Part shown: positions 1 to 5,185 of the stretch, one piece after another
Layout of the letters: each line of letters begins with the position of its first letter
How positions within the stretch are numbered: position 1 is the stretch's first letter
Source: an uncultured Verrucomicrobiota bacterium
GTDB taxonomy: Bacteria; Verrucomicrobiota; Verrucomicrobiia; Chthoniobacterales; SZAS-18
Assembly: GCA_937873255.1 (NCBI GenBank)
Contig: CALMVM010000550.1
Location: 1-5,185, forward strand
Reading direction: 5' to 3'
Length of the DNA stretch: 5,185 nt
The notes under the pieces: generated by a model
What the model saw: the letters and a program-made list of their open reading frames with translations, nothing else
Told to the model about the DNA's origin: nothing
Databases searched by the model: none
Made by a program: the position numbers and the translations under genes

Positions 1-81
1 TGATTTGCATATTACTCTTTTTCCACCTCCGTTCTCGGGCTGGTCGCCATTGCAGCAGACTTTTGGCCGATGAAAAGGGGG

Positions 82-110
82 TTGGCAACAGGATTCGCCA
101 AGATTTTTTT
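82..110. terminator. Possible hairpin terminator between the left edge and the L,D-transpeptidase gene
   Basis: TTGGC (82-86) and GCCAA (97-101) form an inverted repeat with a 10-base spacer. Read on the plus strand, the stem is followed two bases later by seven T (104-110), the layout of a weak Rho-independent terminator for a gene entering from the left. Read on the minus strand, the hairpin gains a G-U and an A-U pair (7 bp stem, 6-base loop). It begins about 30 bases after the L,D-transpeptidase stop and is followed by a run of C and then four T, so it could also end that transcript. The stem is short and no folding energy was computed, so the direction and reality of termination are uncertain. 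Confidence 0.35.
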
Positions 111-131
111 ACAGGCTTGTCCCGGAAGCAG

Positions 132-605
132 TCACGTTTCGAGGATCGTCACGACCGTGCCGGGCGCGGTCAGATCGTAGAGTTCGGCCACGTCGGCGTT
201 GCGCATCCGCACACAGCCGTGACTCGCCGGCTGGCCGATGGCGGCCTCGTGGTTGGTGCCATGGATGTAGATGTAACGCTCGCGGGTATTGGCGTTGCCC
301 TCCTCGTCGCCTTCCAGCCAGAGGATGCGCGTGAGCACGAGGTCGTCGTCGGTCGCGCCGAGGCCGTTTTCGCCGGTGGGCAGCCGATTTTTGAAGATCG
401 CACCGTGCTCCGCGCCGTCGCCGAACCGCTCGCCCACGCGGAAGCGTCCCAGCGGCGTGCGGAAGCTACCCGGCTCGGTGCCGAGACCGAAACGCGAGGT
501 GGACACCGGGTAGCGGCGCAGGACTTTTCCCTCGCCGTCGAGCACGTCCATCTCCTGACGAGCAACGGAGACACGCAGGGAAATTTCCGGGGCGGGCATT
601 TGCAT
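132..605 (-). CDS. YkuD-family L,D-transpeptidase, no signal peptide
   Basis: A 157-residue protein of the YkuD catalytic-domain family. Family members form or exchange bonds at the diaminopimelate residue of peptidoglycan stem peptides through an active-site cysteine. The signature is clear: HGT at residues 115-117, then ASHGCVRM at 127-134, with Cys131 as nucleophile and His129 and Arg133 as conserved partners. The N-terminal half (residues 8-60) has the usual beta-rich opening, ending in TPLGRF. I chose the ATG at 603-605, giving MQMPAPEISL. The frame stays open far upstream, but only as antisense of asd, and another ATG lies at residue 3. No signal peptide, membrane segment or lipobox is visible, which is odd for a periplasmic enzyme. 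From memory, a subgroup of short YkuD proteins containing a YIYIHGT motif shares this feature, so I do not assume a wrong start. No Shine-Dalgarno sequence is seen. The gene is divergent from asd. The family call is firm; substrate and location are unknown. Confidence 0.9.
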   Translation of the reverse strand: MQMPAPEISLRVSVARQEMDVLDGEGKVLRRYPVSTSRFGLGTEPGSFRTPLGRFRVGERFGDGAEHGAIFKNRLPTGENGLGATDDDLVLTRILWLEGDEEGNANTRERYIYIHGTNHEAAIGQPASHGCVRMRNADVAELYDLTAPGTVVTILET

Positions 606-641
606 CGCGGGCAGGAAAGCATAAGCTCGCCCTCCGCCGCC
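606..641. promoter_or_regulatory. 36-bp divergent intergenic region between the L,D-transpeptidase gene and asd
   Basis: Only 36 bp separate the two start codons, so both promoters must sit here or reach into the opposite coding region. The one AT-rich patch is AGCATAAG (618-625). CATAAG (620-625) could be a poor -10 element for asd, about 16 bases before its ATG. TATGCT, on the complement of 616-621, could be a -10 for the minus-strand gene, which would leave almost no leader. No convincing -35 element goes with either, so both assignments are weak inferences. Confidence 0.25.
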
Positions 642-1643
642 ATGCAAAAAAAGTCTTACCGCATCGCCATCGTCGGCGCGAGCGGGGCCGTCGGCCAGGA
701 AATGCTCGACGTACTCGCCCGCCGCCGGTTCCCCGTCGCGTCGTTGCACCTGCTCGGTTCCGAACGCTCGGCAGGGAAGACGGTCGCGTTCGCGGGCGAG
801 CAAATTCCCATCGAAATTTTGCGGGACGACTCCTTCGCCGGGATCGACCTGGCGCTGTTCAGCGCGGGTGGCTCGGTGGCGCGCAGCCACGCGCCGAAGG
901 CTGTCGCGGCGGGAGCGGTCGTTATCGATAATTCGTCGGCCTACCGCCTGGATGAGGATGTGCCGCTGGTGATCCCCGAAATCAACGGCGCGGATGCCGC
1001 CGGCCATCGCGGGATCATTGCCAATCCGAATTGCACCACGGCCGTCACGTTGATGGCGCTCGCGCCGCTGCATCGCGCGTTCGGGGTGAAACGGGTATTC
1101 GCGTCGAGCTATCAGGCGGTTTCCGGCACGGGCGCCCGTGCCATCGAGGAACTCCGCTGGCAGGTCGCGGCGGTGTCGGCCGGCCGGGAAGTGACGCCGG
1201 AGATTTATCCGCATCAGATCGCTTTCAACGTCCTGCCGCAGGTCGATGTGTTCCTTGAGGACGGCTACACCAAGGAAGAAATGAAGATGCAATACGAGAG
1301 TCGCCGCATCCTGCACCTGCCCGATTTCCGAGCGTCGGTGACGTGCGTGCGGGTGCCCGTCTACCGGGCGCATTCGGTGGCGGTCAGCGCGGAGTTCGAG
1401 CGGACCGTGACCCTCGAAGAAGCGCGCGCCGCGCTCGAAGCCGCCCCGGGGCTGAAGGTCGTCGACGACCCGGCGCAACACCGCTACCCGATGCCGCTCG
1501 ACGCCGCCGGCCAGGACGATTGCGAGGTCGGGCGGCTGCGGCTGGATTGCGCACTGGAGAACGGTCTGGCGTTCTGGGTTTCCGGCGACCAACTCTTGAA
1601 GGGGGCGGCGCTCAACGCGGTCCAGATCGCCGAACTGCTCTGA
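642..1643 (+). CDS. asd: Aspartate-semialdehyde dehydrogenase
   Basis: This 333-residue enzyme reduces 4-phospho-L-aspartate to L-aspartate 4-semialdehyde with NADPH, the branch-point step to diaminopimelate, lysine, threonine and methionine. It is cytosolic. The N-terminal Rossmann nucleotide-binding motif is VGASGAVGQEML (residues 11-22). The catalytic cysteine is Cys131 in NPNCTT. SSYQAVSGTG (155-164) carries the conserved Gln158. KEEMKM (211-216) and RVPVYRAHS (237-245) carry the phosphate- and substrate-binding residues and the catalytic His244. The length is normal for the family. The ATG at 642 is chosen because MQKKSYRIAIVGASG is a typical family N-terminus; the same frame runs open upstream to base 63 only because it is antisense to the L,D-transpeptidase gene. 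There is no Shine-Dalgarno sequence. The gene is followed after 85 bp by the prenyl synthase on the same strand, possibly co-transcribed. All key catalytic residues are present. Confidence 0.97.
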   Translation: MQKKSYRIAIVGASGAVGQEMLDVLARRRFPVASLHLLGSERSAGKTVAFAGEQIPIEILRDDSFAGIDLALFSAGGSVARSHAPKAVAAGAVVIDNSSAYRLDEDVPLVIPEINGADAAGHRGIIANPNCTTAVTLMALAPLHRAFGVKRVFASSYQAVSGTGARAIEELRWQVAAVSAGREVTPEIYPHQIAFNVLPQVDVFLEDGYTKEEMKMQYESRRILHLPDFRASVTCVRVPVYRAHSVAVSAEFERTVTLEEARAALEAAPGLKVVDDPAQHRYPMPLDAAGQDDCEVGRLRLDCALENGLAFWVSGDQLLKGAALNAVQIAELL

Positions 1644-1728
1644 CGCGGGGGACGCAGACGCTTTTACTTGCCATCGGGGTCGCCGACGCACACCCTGCCC
1701 GCCGTTTATCGACTTACGTACCCACCGG

Positions 1729-2652
1729 ATGGCTCCCTCCCCCACGCCCAAGATCCGCGCCGGCGGATTCGATCTGAAGAAATACCTGGCTGCCCAGCAG
1801 CGGCGCGTCGAGCGCGCGTTGCAAGACGCCCTGCCACCGGGCACGCGCAAGCCCGCCACGATCCACAAGGCGATGCGCTACAGCATGTTCGCGGGTGGCG
1901 CGAAACGGCTGCGGCCCGTGTTGTGCCTCGCGGCGGCGGAAGCCTGCGGCGGCGACGGCGAAGAGGCCCTCCCGTTGGCCTGCGCGGTGGAATGCATCCA
2001 CACCTACTCGTTGATCCACGACGATCTGCCGAGCATGGACAACGACGACTTCCGCCGGGGCAAACCGACGTGCCACAAGGTCTTCGGCGACGGCATGGCG
2101 GTGCTCGCGGGTGACGCGTTGCTGACGTTCGCCTTCGAGATGGTTGGCCGCGCGAACGGCTGGCCGCGTTATGACACGCGCGCGCTTTTGCAGGAACTCG
2201 CCGTGACCGCCGGCAGCCTGAAACTGATCGCCGGCCAGGTCGCCGACCTCGAAGGCGAGGGCAAGCGCGTCACGGAAAGTCAGCTCCGCTACATCCACGA
2301 GTGCAAGACGGCGGCGCTGCTGACGACTGCGATCCGCTTCGGCGCGATGAGTGCGAACACCACCGCGCGGCGGTTGCAGGCGCTGACCGATTTCGGCTAC
2401 GCGACCGGGCTGGCGTTCCAGGTCATCGACGACATTCTCGACGTGACGCAAACCAGCGAGAAACTCGGCAAGAGCGCCGGCAAGGATCTCGCCGCCCAGA
2501 AGGCGACGTACCCGTCCGTGCTCGGCCTCGAAGGGGCGCGCCAGAAGGCTCATCAACTCACGGCCGACGCCCACGCCGCGCTAAGAACGTTCGGAGCGGA
2601 GGGCGACGCGTTGCGGGCGCTCGCCGATCATCTGCTCGCACGCGAATATTAG
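1729..2652 (+). CDS. ispA: Polyprenyl diphosphate synthase, probably farnesyl diphosphate synthase
   Basis: A 307-residue all-alpha trans-prenyltransferase. It condenses isopentenyl diphosphate with allylic diphosphates to give a C15 (possibly C20) chain for undecaprenyl carrier, quinone and other isoprenoid synthesis. The conserved elements appear in order: GGAKRLRP (56-63), which binds isopentenyl diphosphate; the first aspartate-rich motif DDLPSMDNDD (98-107); the following RRGKPT (109-114); GQ (169-170); and the second aspartate-rich motif DDILD (234-238). The first motif has the two-residue insertion (DDxxxxD) of bacterial type enzymes. Tyr93, five residues before it, matches bacterial farnesyl synthases better than plant-like geranylgeranyl synthases, which I recall having Met there. 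Product length remains an inference. The start is the ATG at 1729, near the usual N-terminus, without a Shine-Dalgarno sequence. The TAG stop overlaps the stop codon of the convergent peptidase gene. Confidence 0.93.
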   Translation: MAPSPTPKIRAGGFDLKKYLAAQQRRVERALQDALPPGTRKPATIHKAMRYSMFAGGAKRLRPVLCLAAAEACGGDGEEALPLACAVECIHTYSLIHDDLPSMDNDDFRRGKPTCHKVFGDGMAVLAGDALLTFAFEMVGRANGWPRYDTRALLQELAVTAGSLKLIAGQVADLEGEGKRVTESQLRYIHECKTAALLTTAIRFGAMSANTTARRLQALTDFGYATGLAFQVIDDILDVTQTSEKLGKSAGKDLAAQKATYPSVLGLEGARQKAHQLTADAHAALRTFGAEGDALRALADHLLAREY

Positions 2653-3344
2653 CCGTTGGCCGGCGTGAGTTTTTCGTAAAAGCGCAACGCCTCGACGTTG
2701 TTGCAGATTTCCTTGAGGGGATACACGCCTTTGCGCAGTCCGTTGAGCGACGGGTCGCGGATCAGGTAATCGAAACCGTCCTTGCCCATCACCACGACGA
2801 AATGCGTGATGCCGCTCGGAAACCGCAGACGCACGATGACCGGGTTGCCGTGCAATAAGTTGGAATCCATCAGGTAATACGAAGGCAGGTCTTCGTAGAC
2901 GTGGCGGACGCGGTCCGGCGCGAGCGCGGTCGGGCCTTCCCAGCGCAAATCGTTGTCCTCGTCGTAGCCACCGTTTTCGCGCAGGAAGACGTTCAGCCGA
3001 CCCGGATCGGTGTCGATTCCGTAAAATTTCATGATCATCGCCGCCGAGGTCATCGCGCAACCGACTTGTCCGAGCGTGTGGACAGAGTTCCCGAGTTGGT
3101 CCTGGCCCCATTTCGGGTCTCCCTGGAGGAAAAGATCGACGGGGAGTTCGACCCGGCGAACGAAATATAATCCACCTGACGGCGGTAAGGGTCGCTTGCG
3201 AAATTCATAAATCCCGCCGGCCGTGCCCGCCGCAATCAGAACAACGACCAGTGCCGCCAGCAACGTCCAGCGCAAATACCGCCGGCGCGGACGTGGTAAC
3301 ATTTCGGGAACGTCGGATTCGGGTTCGGGTTCAACCGGTGGCAT
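2649..3344 (-). CDS. Membrane-anchored C39-like cysteine peptidase
   Basis: A 231-residue protein. Residues 1-25 are Pro/Glu-rich and end in a basic cluster (RPRRRYLR). A single hydrophobic segment follows at about 26-44, so the N-terminus is probably cytosolic and the rest lies outside the membrane. The extracytoplasmic part (about 67-225) matches the peptidase C39-like family 2 fold. It begins with a QGDPKW motif (74-79). Cys96 lies in QVGCAMTSAAMIMKFYG, His181 in GITHFVVVMG and Asp197 in IRDPS, giving the papain-like Cys/His/Asp triad. No ABC-transporter domain is fused, so it is not a classical bacteriocin exporter; the substrate is unknown. The start is firmly bounded: a TAG lies in frame on the minus strand (cta at 3351-3353), two codons before this ATG. 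A weak AGG precedes the ATG by about six bases. It is 112 bp downstream of the phosphatase gene. The fold and topology calls are strong; the biological role is not known. Confidence 0.85.
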   Translation of the reverse strand: MPPVEPEPESDVPEMLPRPRRRYLRWTLLAALVVVLIAAGTAGGIYEFRKRPLPPSGGLYFVRRVELPVDLFLQGDPKWGQDQLGNSVHTLGQVGCAMTSAAMIMKFYGIDTDPGRLNVFLRENGGYDEDNDLRWEGPTALAPDRVRHVYEDLPSYYLMDSNLLHGNPVIVRLRFPSGITHFVVVMGKDGFDYLIRDPSLNGLRKGVYPLKEICNNVEALRFYEKLTPANG

Positions 3345-3388
3345 ACGCGCCTAGTTTAGCGACCGCAGAGCAGTTTGTCGCGCGCATT

Positions 3389-3430
3389 GTCTCCGCCCTC
3401 GGGCGTTCGAGAATGCCGGAGACTCTTTTC
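3389..3430. terminator. Interrupted hairpin in the 112-bp gap between the phosphatase and C39-like peptidase genes
   Basis: GTCTCCG (3389-3395) pairs with CGGAGAC (3417-3423). Inside it, CTCG (3398-3401) pairs with CGAG (3408-3411), giving an interrupted stem. On the plus strand it is followed by TCTTTTC, T-rich as for a terminator, yet no plus-strand gene ends nearby. On the minus strand it lies 33 bases after the phosphatase stop and upstream of the peptidase gene, but has no T run on that side. It may separate the two minus-strand units, or stop antisense transcription coming from ispA. This is unverified; no folding energy was computed. Confidence 0.3.
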
Positions 3431-3456
3431 CCAACATGGTACTTTTTCGGATTATT

Positions 3457-3954
3457 TTACCCGGTGCCAGCCAAGCCGTACAAAAAGCGCATCTGCTGCC
3501 TTGTTTCAACCGCACCTTGCCGCAGAGAACGTACGAGGGTAATAGCGGCGTCAATAGGGGAGCCGGATGCAATCAGATACCCCGCCAACAGCGTGCCCGT
3601 GCGACCGATGCCGGCCTCGCAATAGACCGCTACCGGATGACCGAGGCTGCGCTGGGCATCCACGAAGGCTAGAAAATCAGAGAATTGCTCCAGGGAGGGG
3701 GCCGCTCCGTCGGCCACCGGCAGGAGAAGGAAAGCGAAGCCAGCCGCCGTGTACGTGGGCGCGGCACCGGGCATGTTGAGCAAGCACACGACAGCGCGGA
3801 CACCAGCTTGCCACAGAGCAGGCAATTCGTCGGTGAAAGCGTGAAGACTCGCGGCCGGCGTATGGGGACGCTCCGGATGCAGAAAGGGGATGGATGTTCC
3901 CGCGAGCACATCGGGGATCACCCACCAGAGATCGAGCGCCGCCTCTCCGTTCAT
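3457..3954 (-). CDS. Dual-specificity/tyrosine phosphatase family protein
   Basis: A 165-residue single-domain protein of the cysteine-based protein phosphatase superfamily. The P-loop is CEAGIGRTG (112-120): nucleophile Cys112, phosphate-binding Arg118, and Thr119 for leaving-group assistance. Asp82 in PVADGAAPS, 30 residues before the cysteine, sits where the general acid normally is. AVETRQQMRFLYG (148-160) resembles the conserved C-terminal Q-loop region of dual-specificity phosphatases. The N-terminal DLWWVIPDVLAGTSIPF (8-24) matches the opening I recall for small bacterial members. One departure is Tyr111 in place of the usual His before the cysteine. No signal peptide is seen, so it is probably cytosolic. 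The start ATG (3952-3954) lies 22 bp after the DUF5872-like gene, implying co-transcription. Substrates could be phosphoproteins or small phosphorylated molecules; the sequence does not say which. Confidence 0.87.
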   Translation of the reverse strand: MNGEAALDLWWVIPDVLAGTSIPFLHPERPHTPAASLHAFTDELPALWQAGVRAVVCLLNMPGAAPTYTAAGFAFLLLPVADGAAPSLEQFSDFLAFVDAQRSLGHPVAVYCEAGIGRTGTLLAGYLIASGSPIDAAITLVRSLRQGAVETRQQMRFLYGLAGTG

Positions 3955-3976
3955 ACGCAACGCCCGGCGCGCCCTG

Positions 3977-4459
3977 TCAGGATTTCGACGCGGACTTGCG
4001 GGCTTTCTTCGCCGGCTCGGTGTTGGCGACGAACTGCTTGCCCGCGCGTGAACCCGCTTTCTTCTTCTTGTCGGTGGCCGTCTTTTCCGCGGAAGATAAC
4101 TTGTCCCAGGCTTTTTCGGGCAAATAACGCGCCGTCGTCTTGCCGCGCGCGGCCGGCTTGCCGTCGGCTGTTTTCCACTTTTCCTTCGTCCAATCCTGAA
4201 GATGCTTTTGCCCTTCGGAATGCCCGCCTTCCTTGTAACCGCCACCCTCTGATTTGTATTCGGTGGCAAGCAACTGCGCCTTGCGCGCGCTCCACTGGCC
4301 GGGCCGGCCACCCTTATCGCCGGCCTTGATTTTATCCTTCAATTTCTCCCGAAGCTCGGGCTTGGTGTACGCGGCCGGTTTCGCGGACTTGCCGCTTTTC
4401 GAGGATTTCGCGGGCGCTTTGGCGGAACGTTCAGCCGGTTTTGCCTTTGGAGTAGCCAT
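3977..4459 (-). CDS. DUF5872-like small basic protein with Lys-rich tails
   Basis: A 160-residue, strongly basic protein without signal peptide or membrane segment. Residues 1-30 are a low-complexity tail of Lys, Ala, Ser and Pro (seven Lys), like histone-H1-type tails. Residues 31-153 match what I remember as the DUF5872 family: YTKPELREKLK at 31-41, GDKGGRPGQWSARKAQLLA at 47-65, GGGYKEG at 72-78, LQDWTKEKW at 87-95, RYLPEKAWDKLSSAEKTATD at 111-130, and GKQFVANT at 140-147. The C-terminus ends in KKARKSASKS. The function of the family is unknown. The many Trp, Lys and Gly residues and the tails suggest nucleic-acid binding, but this is inference. The ATG at 4457-4459 is the only sensible start and has no Shine-Dalgarno sequence. 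It lies 12 bp after the DUF6321-like gene and 22 bp before the phosphatase gene, so the three are probably one operon. Confidence 0.82.
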   Translation of the reverse strand: MATPKAKPAERSAKAPAKSSKSGKSAKPAAYTKPELREKLKDKIKAGDKGGRPGQWSARKAQLLATEYKSEGGGYKEGGHSEGQKHLQDWTKEKWKTADGKPAARGKTTARYLPEKAWDKLSSAEKTATDKKKKAGSRAGKQFVANTEPAKKARKSASKS

Positions 4460-4471
4460 CGGGAATAAGGA

Positions 4472-4912
4472 TCAGGATTTCTTCGCTTTTGACGCCGATT
4501 TTTCGGCCGGAGTCTTTGCGGCCGATTTCGCTTTCGCCGGCTTTTTGACACTCGCCTTTTTGTCGGTCGCCTCGTGGTATTTTTCGAGGAGTTCGGTCCC
4601 TTTCGCGGCGAGTTTTTTCGCGTCGGCCGCCGTGGCGGGCACCGGCTCGCCCCAGGCGTGCGCGGAGAGCGCGCGGCGGGTGGGCTTCCCTTTTTCATCT
4701 TTCATGGGACCCGGGTTCGGGTTGGCGAAATGGCGACGCAGGAACGACCCCTTGCGCTTCATCTTTTCGGGCGTGTCCGCCTTGCCCGTGACACCAGGCT
4801 TGAGGTTCGCGCCTTCGGTCTCCTTGAAGTGCGCGCGGCCGGCGGCGGTCAGGCCGCCTTCCGGATTTTTGAGCACCTTCTTTTTCGCGGAATCTGCGGG
4901 TTTGGCAGGCAT
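4472..4912 (-). CDS. DUF6321-like small basic protein with Lys/Ala/Ser-rich C-terminal tail
   Basis: A 146-residue basic protein with no signal peptide or membrane segment. Residues 15-112 match what I remember as the DUF6321 family: KNPEGGLTAAGRAHFKETEG (15-34), LKPGVTG (37-43), RKGSFLRRHF (53-62), GPMKDEKGKPTRRALSAHAWG (68-88), and a helix LAAKGTELLEKY (101-112). Residues 115-146 are a flexible tail holding 11 Lys and ending in KSASKAKKS. The family's function is unknown; similar modules occur, to my memory, in bacteria and phages. An in-frame ATG at 4943-4945 would add 11 residues (MPRIHPNNPSI). I prefer the start at 4912 because those residues look unlike the family and use codons such as CGA and CCA that look atypical here, but neither start has a Shine-Dalgarno sequence. 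This is the likely first gene of a three-gene operon with the DUF5872-like protein and the phosphatase. Confidence 0.78.
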   Translation of the reverse strand: MPAKPADSAKKKVLKNPEGGLTAAGRAHFKETEGANLKPGVTGKADTPEKMKRKGSFLRRHFANPNPGPMKDEKGKPTRRALSAHAWGEPVPATAADAKKLAAKGTELLEKYHEATDKKASVKKPAKAKSAAKTPAEKSASKAKKS

Positions 4913-5031
4913 GATGGATGGGTTGTTGGGATGGATTCGAGGCATGGCGAACCGCGCAAGCCCCTCCCCTCATAAACGTTACCAAGACACCCAGGGATGC
5001 ACCGCGCAAACAATTCGCGGCGGCGGGATCG

Positions 5032-5185
5032 CTACCGATCACACAAAAGCAGCATGGAGGCGGTGTAACCGTGCAAATGGTTCTGCGTGCCGACGGGACC
5101 GATCTCGCCGTTGCAAAAAAAGCCCGCGCTCGGGTGCGCTCCGAAAATCTCCGACACTACCCCCGCGTCGTGATCGGGAATATTG
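5032..5185 (-). CDS. C-terminal fragment of a FIST-domain sensory protein (cut by window edge)
   Basis: An open frame enters from the right edge and stops at TAG (cta, 5032-5034), encoding the last 50 residues of a protein. The stretch HPSAGFFCNGEIGPVG followed by HLHGYTASMLLL is the characteristic end of the FIST C-terminal domain. FIST proteins are sensory modules thought to bind small ligands, usually with an N-terminal FIST_N half that would lie beyond the window. The match starts about 15 residues into the fragment and runs to within a few residues of the stop, so the end looks natural. It has no start codon inside the window. The gap to the next gene on the same strand is about 120 bp (86 bp if the longer DUF6321-like start is used). 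Whether it belongs to the downstream operon is unclear. The family call is good; the role is unknown. Confidence 0.75.
   Translation of the reverse strand, partial: NIPDHDAGVVSEIFGAHPSAGFFCNGEIGPVGTQNHLHGYTASMLLLCDR

Noticed and set aside
1..73. A possible gene at the left edge: a plus-strand tail ending at TGA 71-73, or a minus-strand start at 8-10 (cat)
   Set aside because: Too few codons are visible to recognise anything. The hairpin with a T run at 82-110 fits the first option, and AT-rich bases plus a distant GGAGG fit the second; they conflict and neither can be supported.
63..641. An in-frame plus-strand extension of asd by 193 codons
   Set aside because: It is antisense to the L,D-transpeptidase gene, has no family similarity, and asd has a natural start at 642.
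132..1868. A 578-codon minus-strand open frame covering the L,D-transpeptidase gene and the whole antisense of asd
   Set aside because: Only the last 157 codons match a known family. The upstream part is Arg-rich shadow translation antisense to asd, whose own protein is fully conserved.
1714..2574. A 286-codon minus-strand frame opposite ispA
   Set aside because: It is a GC-rich shadow with an Arg/Ala/Gly-rich composition and no motif, while the plus-strand protein carries all prenyl synthase motifs.
3955..4311. An upstream extension of the phosphatase frame
   Set aside because: It runs antiparallel in another frame through the DUF5872-like gene and reads as Arg/Pro/Ser-rich shadow. The ATG at 3954 gives a family-like N-terminus.
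3685..4329. A 214-codon plus-strand frame across the phosphatase and DUF5872-like genes
   Set aside because: It has no recognisable motif and overlaps two convincing minus-strand genes.
4695..5042. A 115-codon minus-strand frame upstream of and overlapping the DUF6321-like gene
   Set aside because: It is out of frame with the conserved DUF6321-like protein and shows no family-like sequence.

Overview
This 5.2 kb stretch of GC-rich bacterial chromosome holds seven recognisable protein genes, the last cut by the right edge. No rRNA, tRNA, CRISPR array, insertion sequence or phage structural gene was seen. High GC, near absence of Shine-Dalgarno sequences before the starts, and the type of genes present suggest a Verrucomicrobiota member, perhaps Opitutales. 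That placement is an inference from memory of the families and was not tested by a search.

Left part (1-2652): a minus-strand, signal-less YkuD-type L,D-transpeptidase (132-605) is divergent from asd (642-1643), with only 36 bp between the two start codons. asd is followed on the plus strand, after 85 bp, by a short-chain polyprenyl diphosphate synthase of the IspA type (1729-2652). Asd makes the semialdehyde that leads to diaminopimelate, lysine, threonine and methionine. L,D-transpeptidases act on diaminopimelate-containing stem peptides, so the divergent pair has a plausible cell-wall theme. IspA feeds isoprenoid and undecaprenyl carrier synthesis.

Middle (2649-3344): a membrane-anchored C39-like cysteine peptidase lies on the minus strand. 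Its stop codon overlaps the ispA stop codon by 3 bases, tail to tail.

Right part (3457-5185): all genes are on the minus strand. In transcription order they are the C-terminal end of a FIST-domain sensor protein (cut by the window), a small basic DUF6321-like protein, a small basic DUF5872-like protein, and a dual-specificity/tyrosine phosphatase. The last three are 12 and 22 bp apart and look like one operon. The two DUF proteins have histone-H1-like Lys/Ala/Ser/Pro tails, and these tails face each other across the 12-bp gap. This cassette is the least understood and most interesting part of the window. Its function is unknown; DNA or RNA binding by the tails, with the phosphatase acting in the same process, is only a hypothesis.

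The very long open frames that run across the ldt/asd region on both strands are GC-driven shadows and are not annotated as genes.
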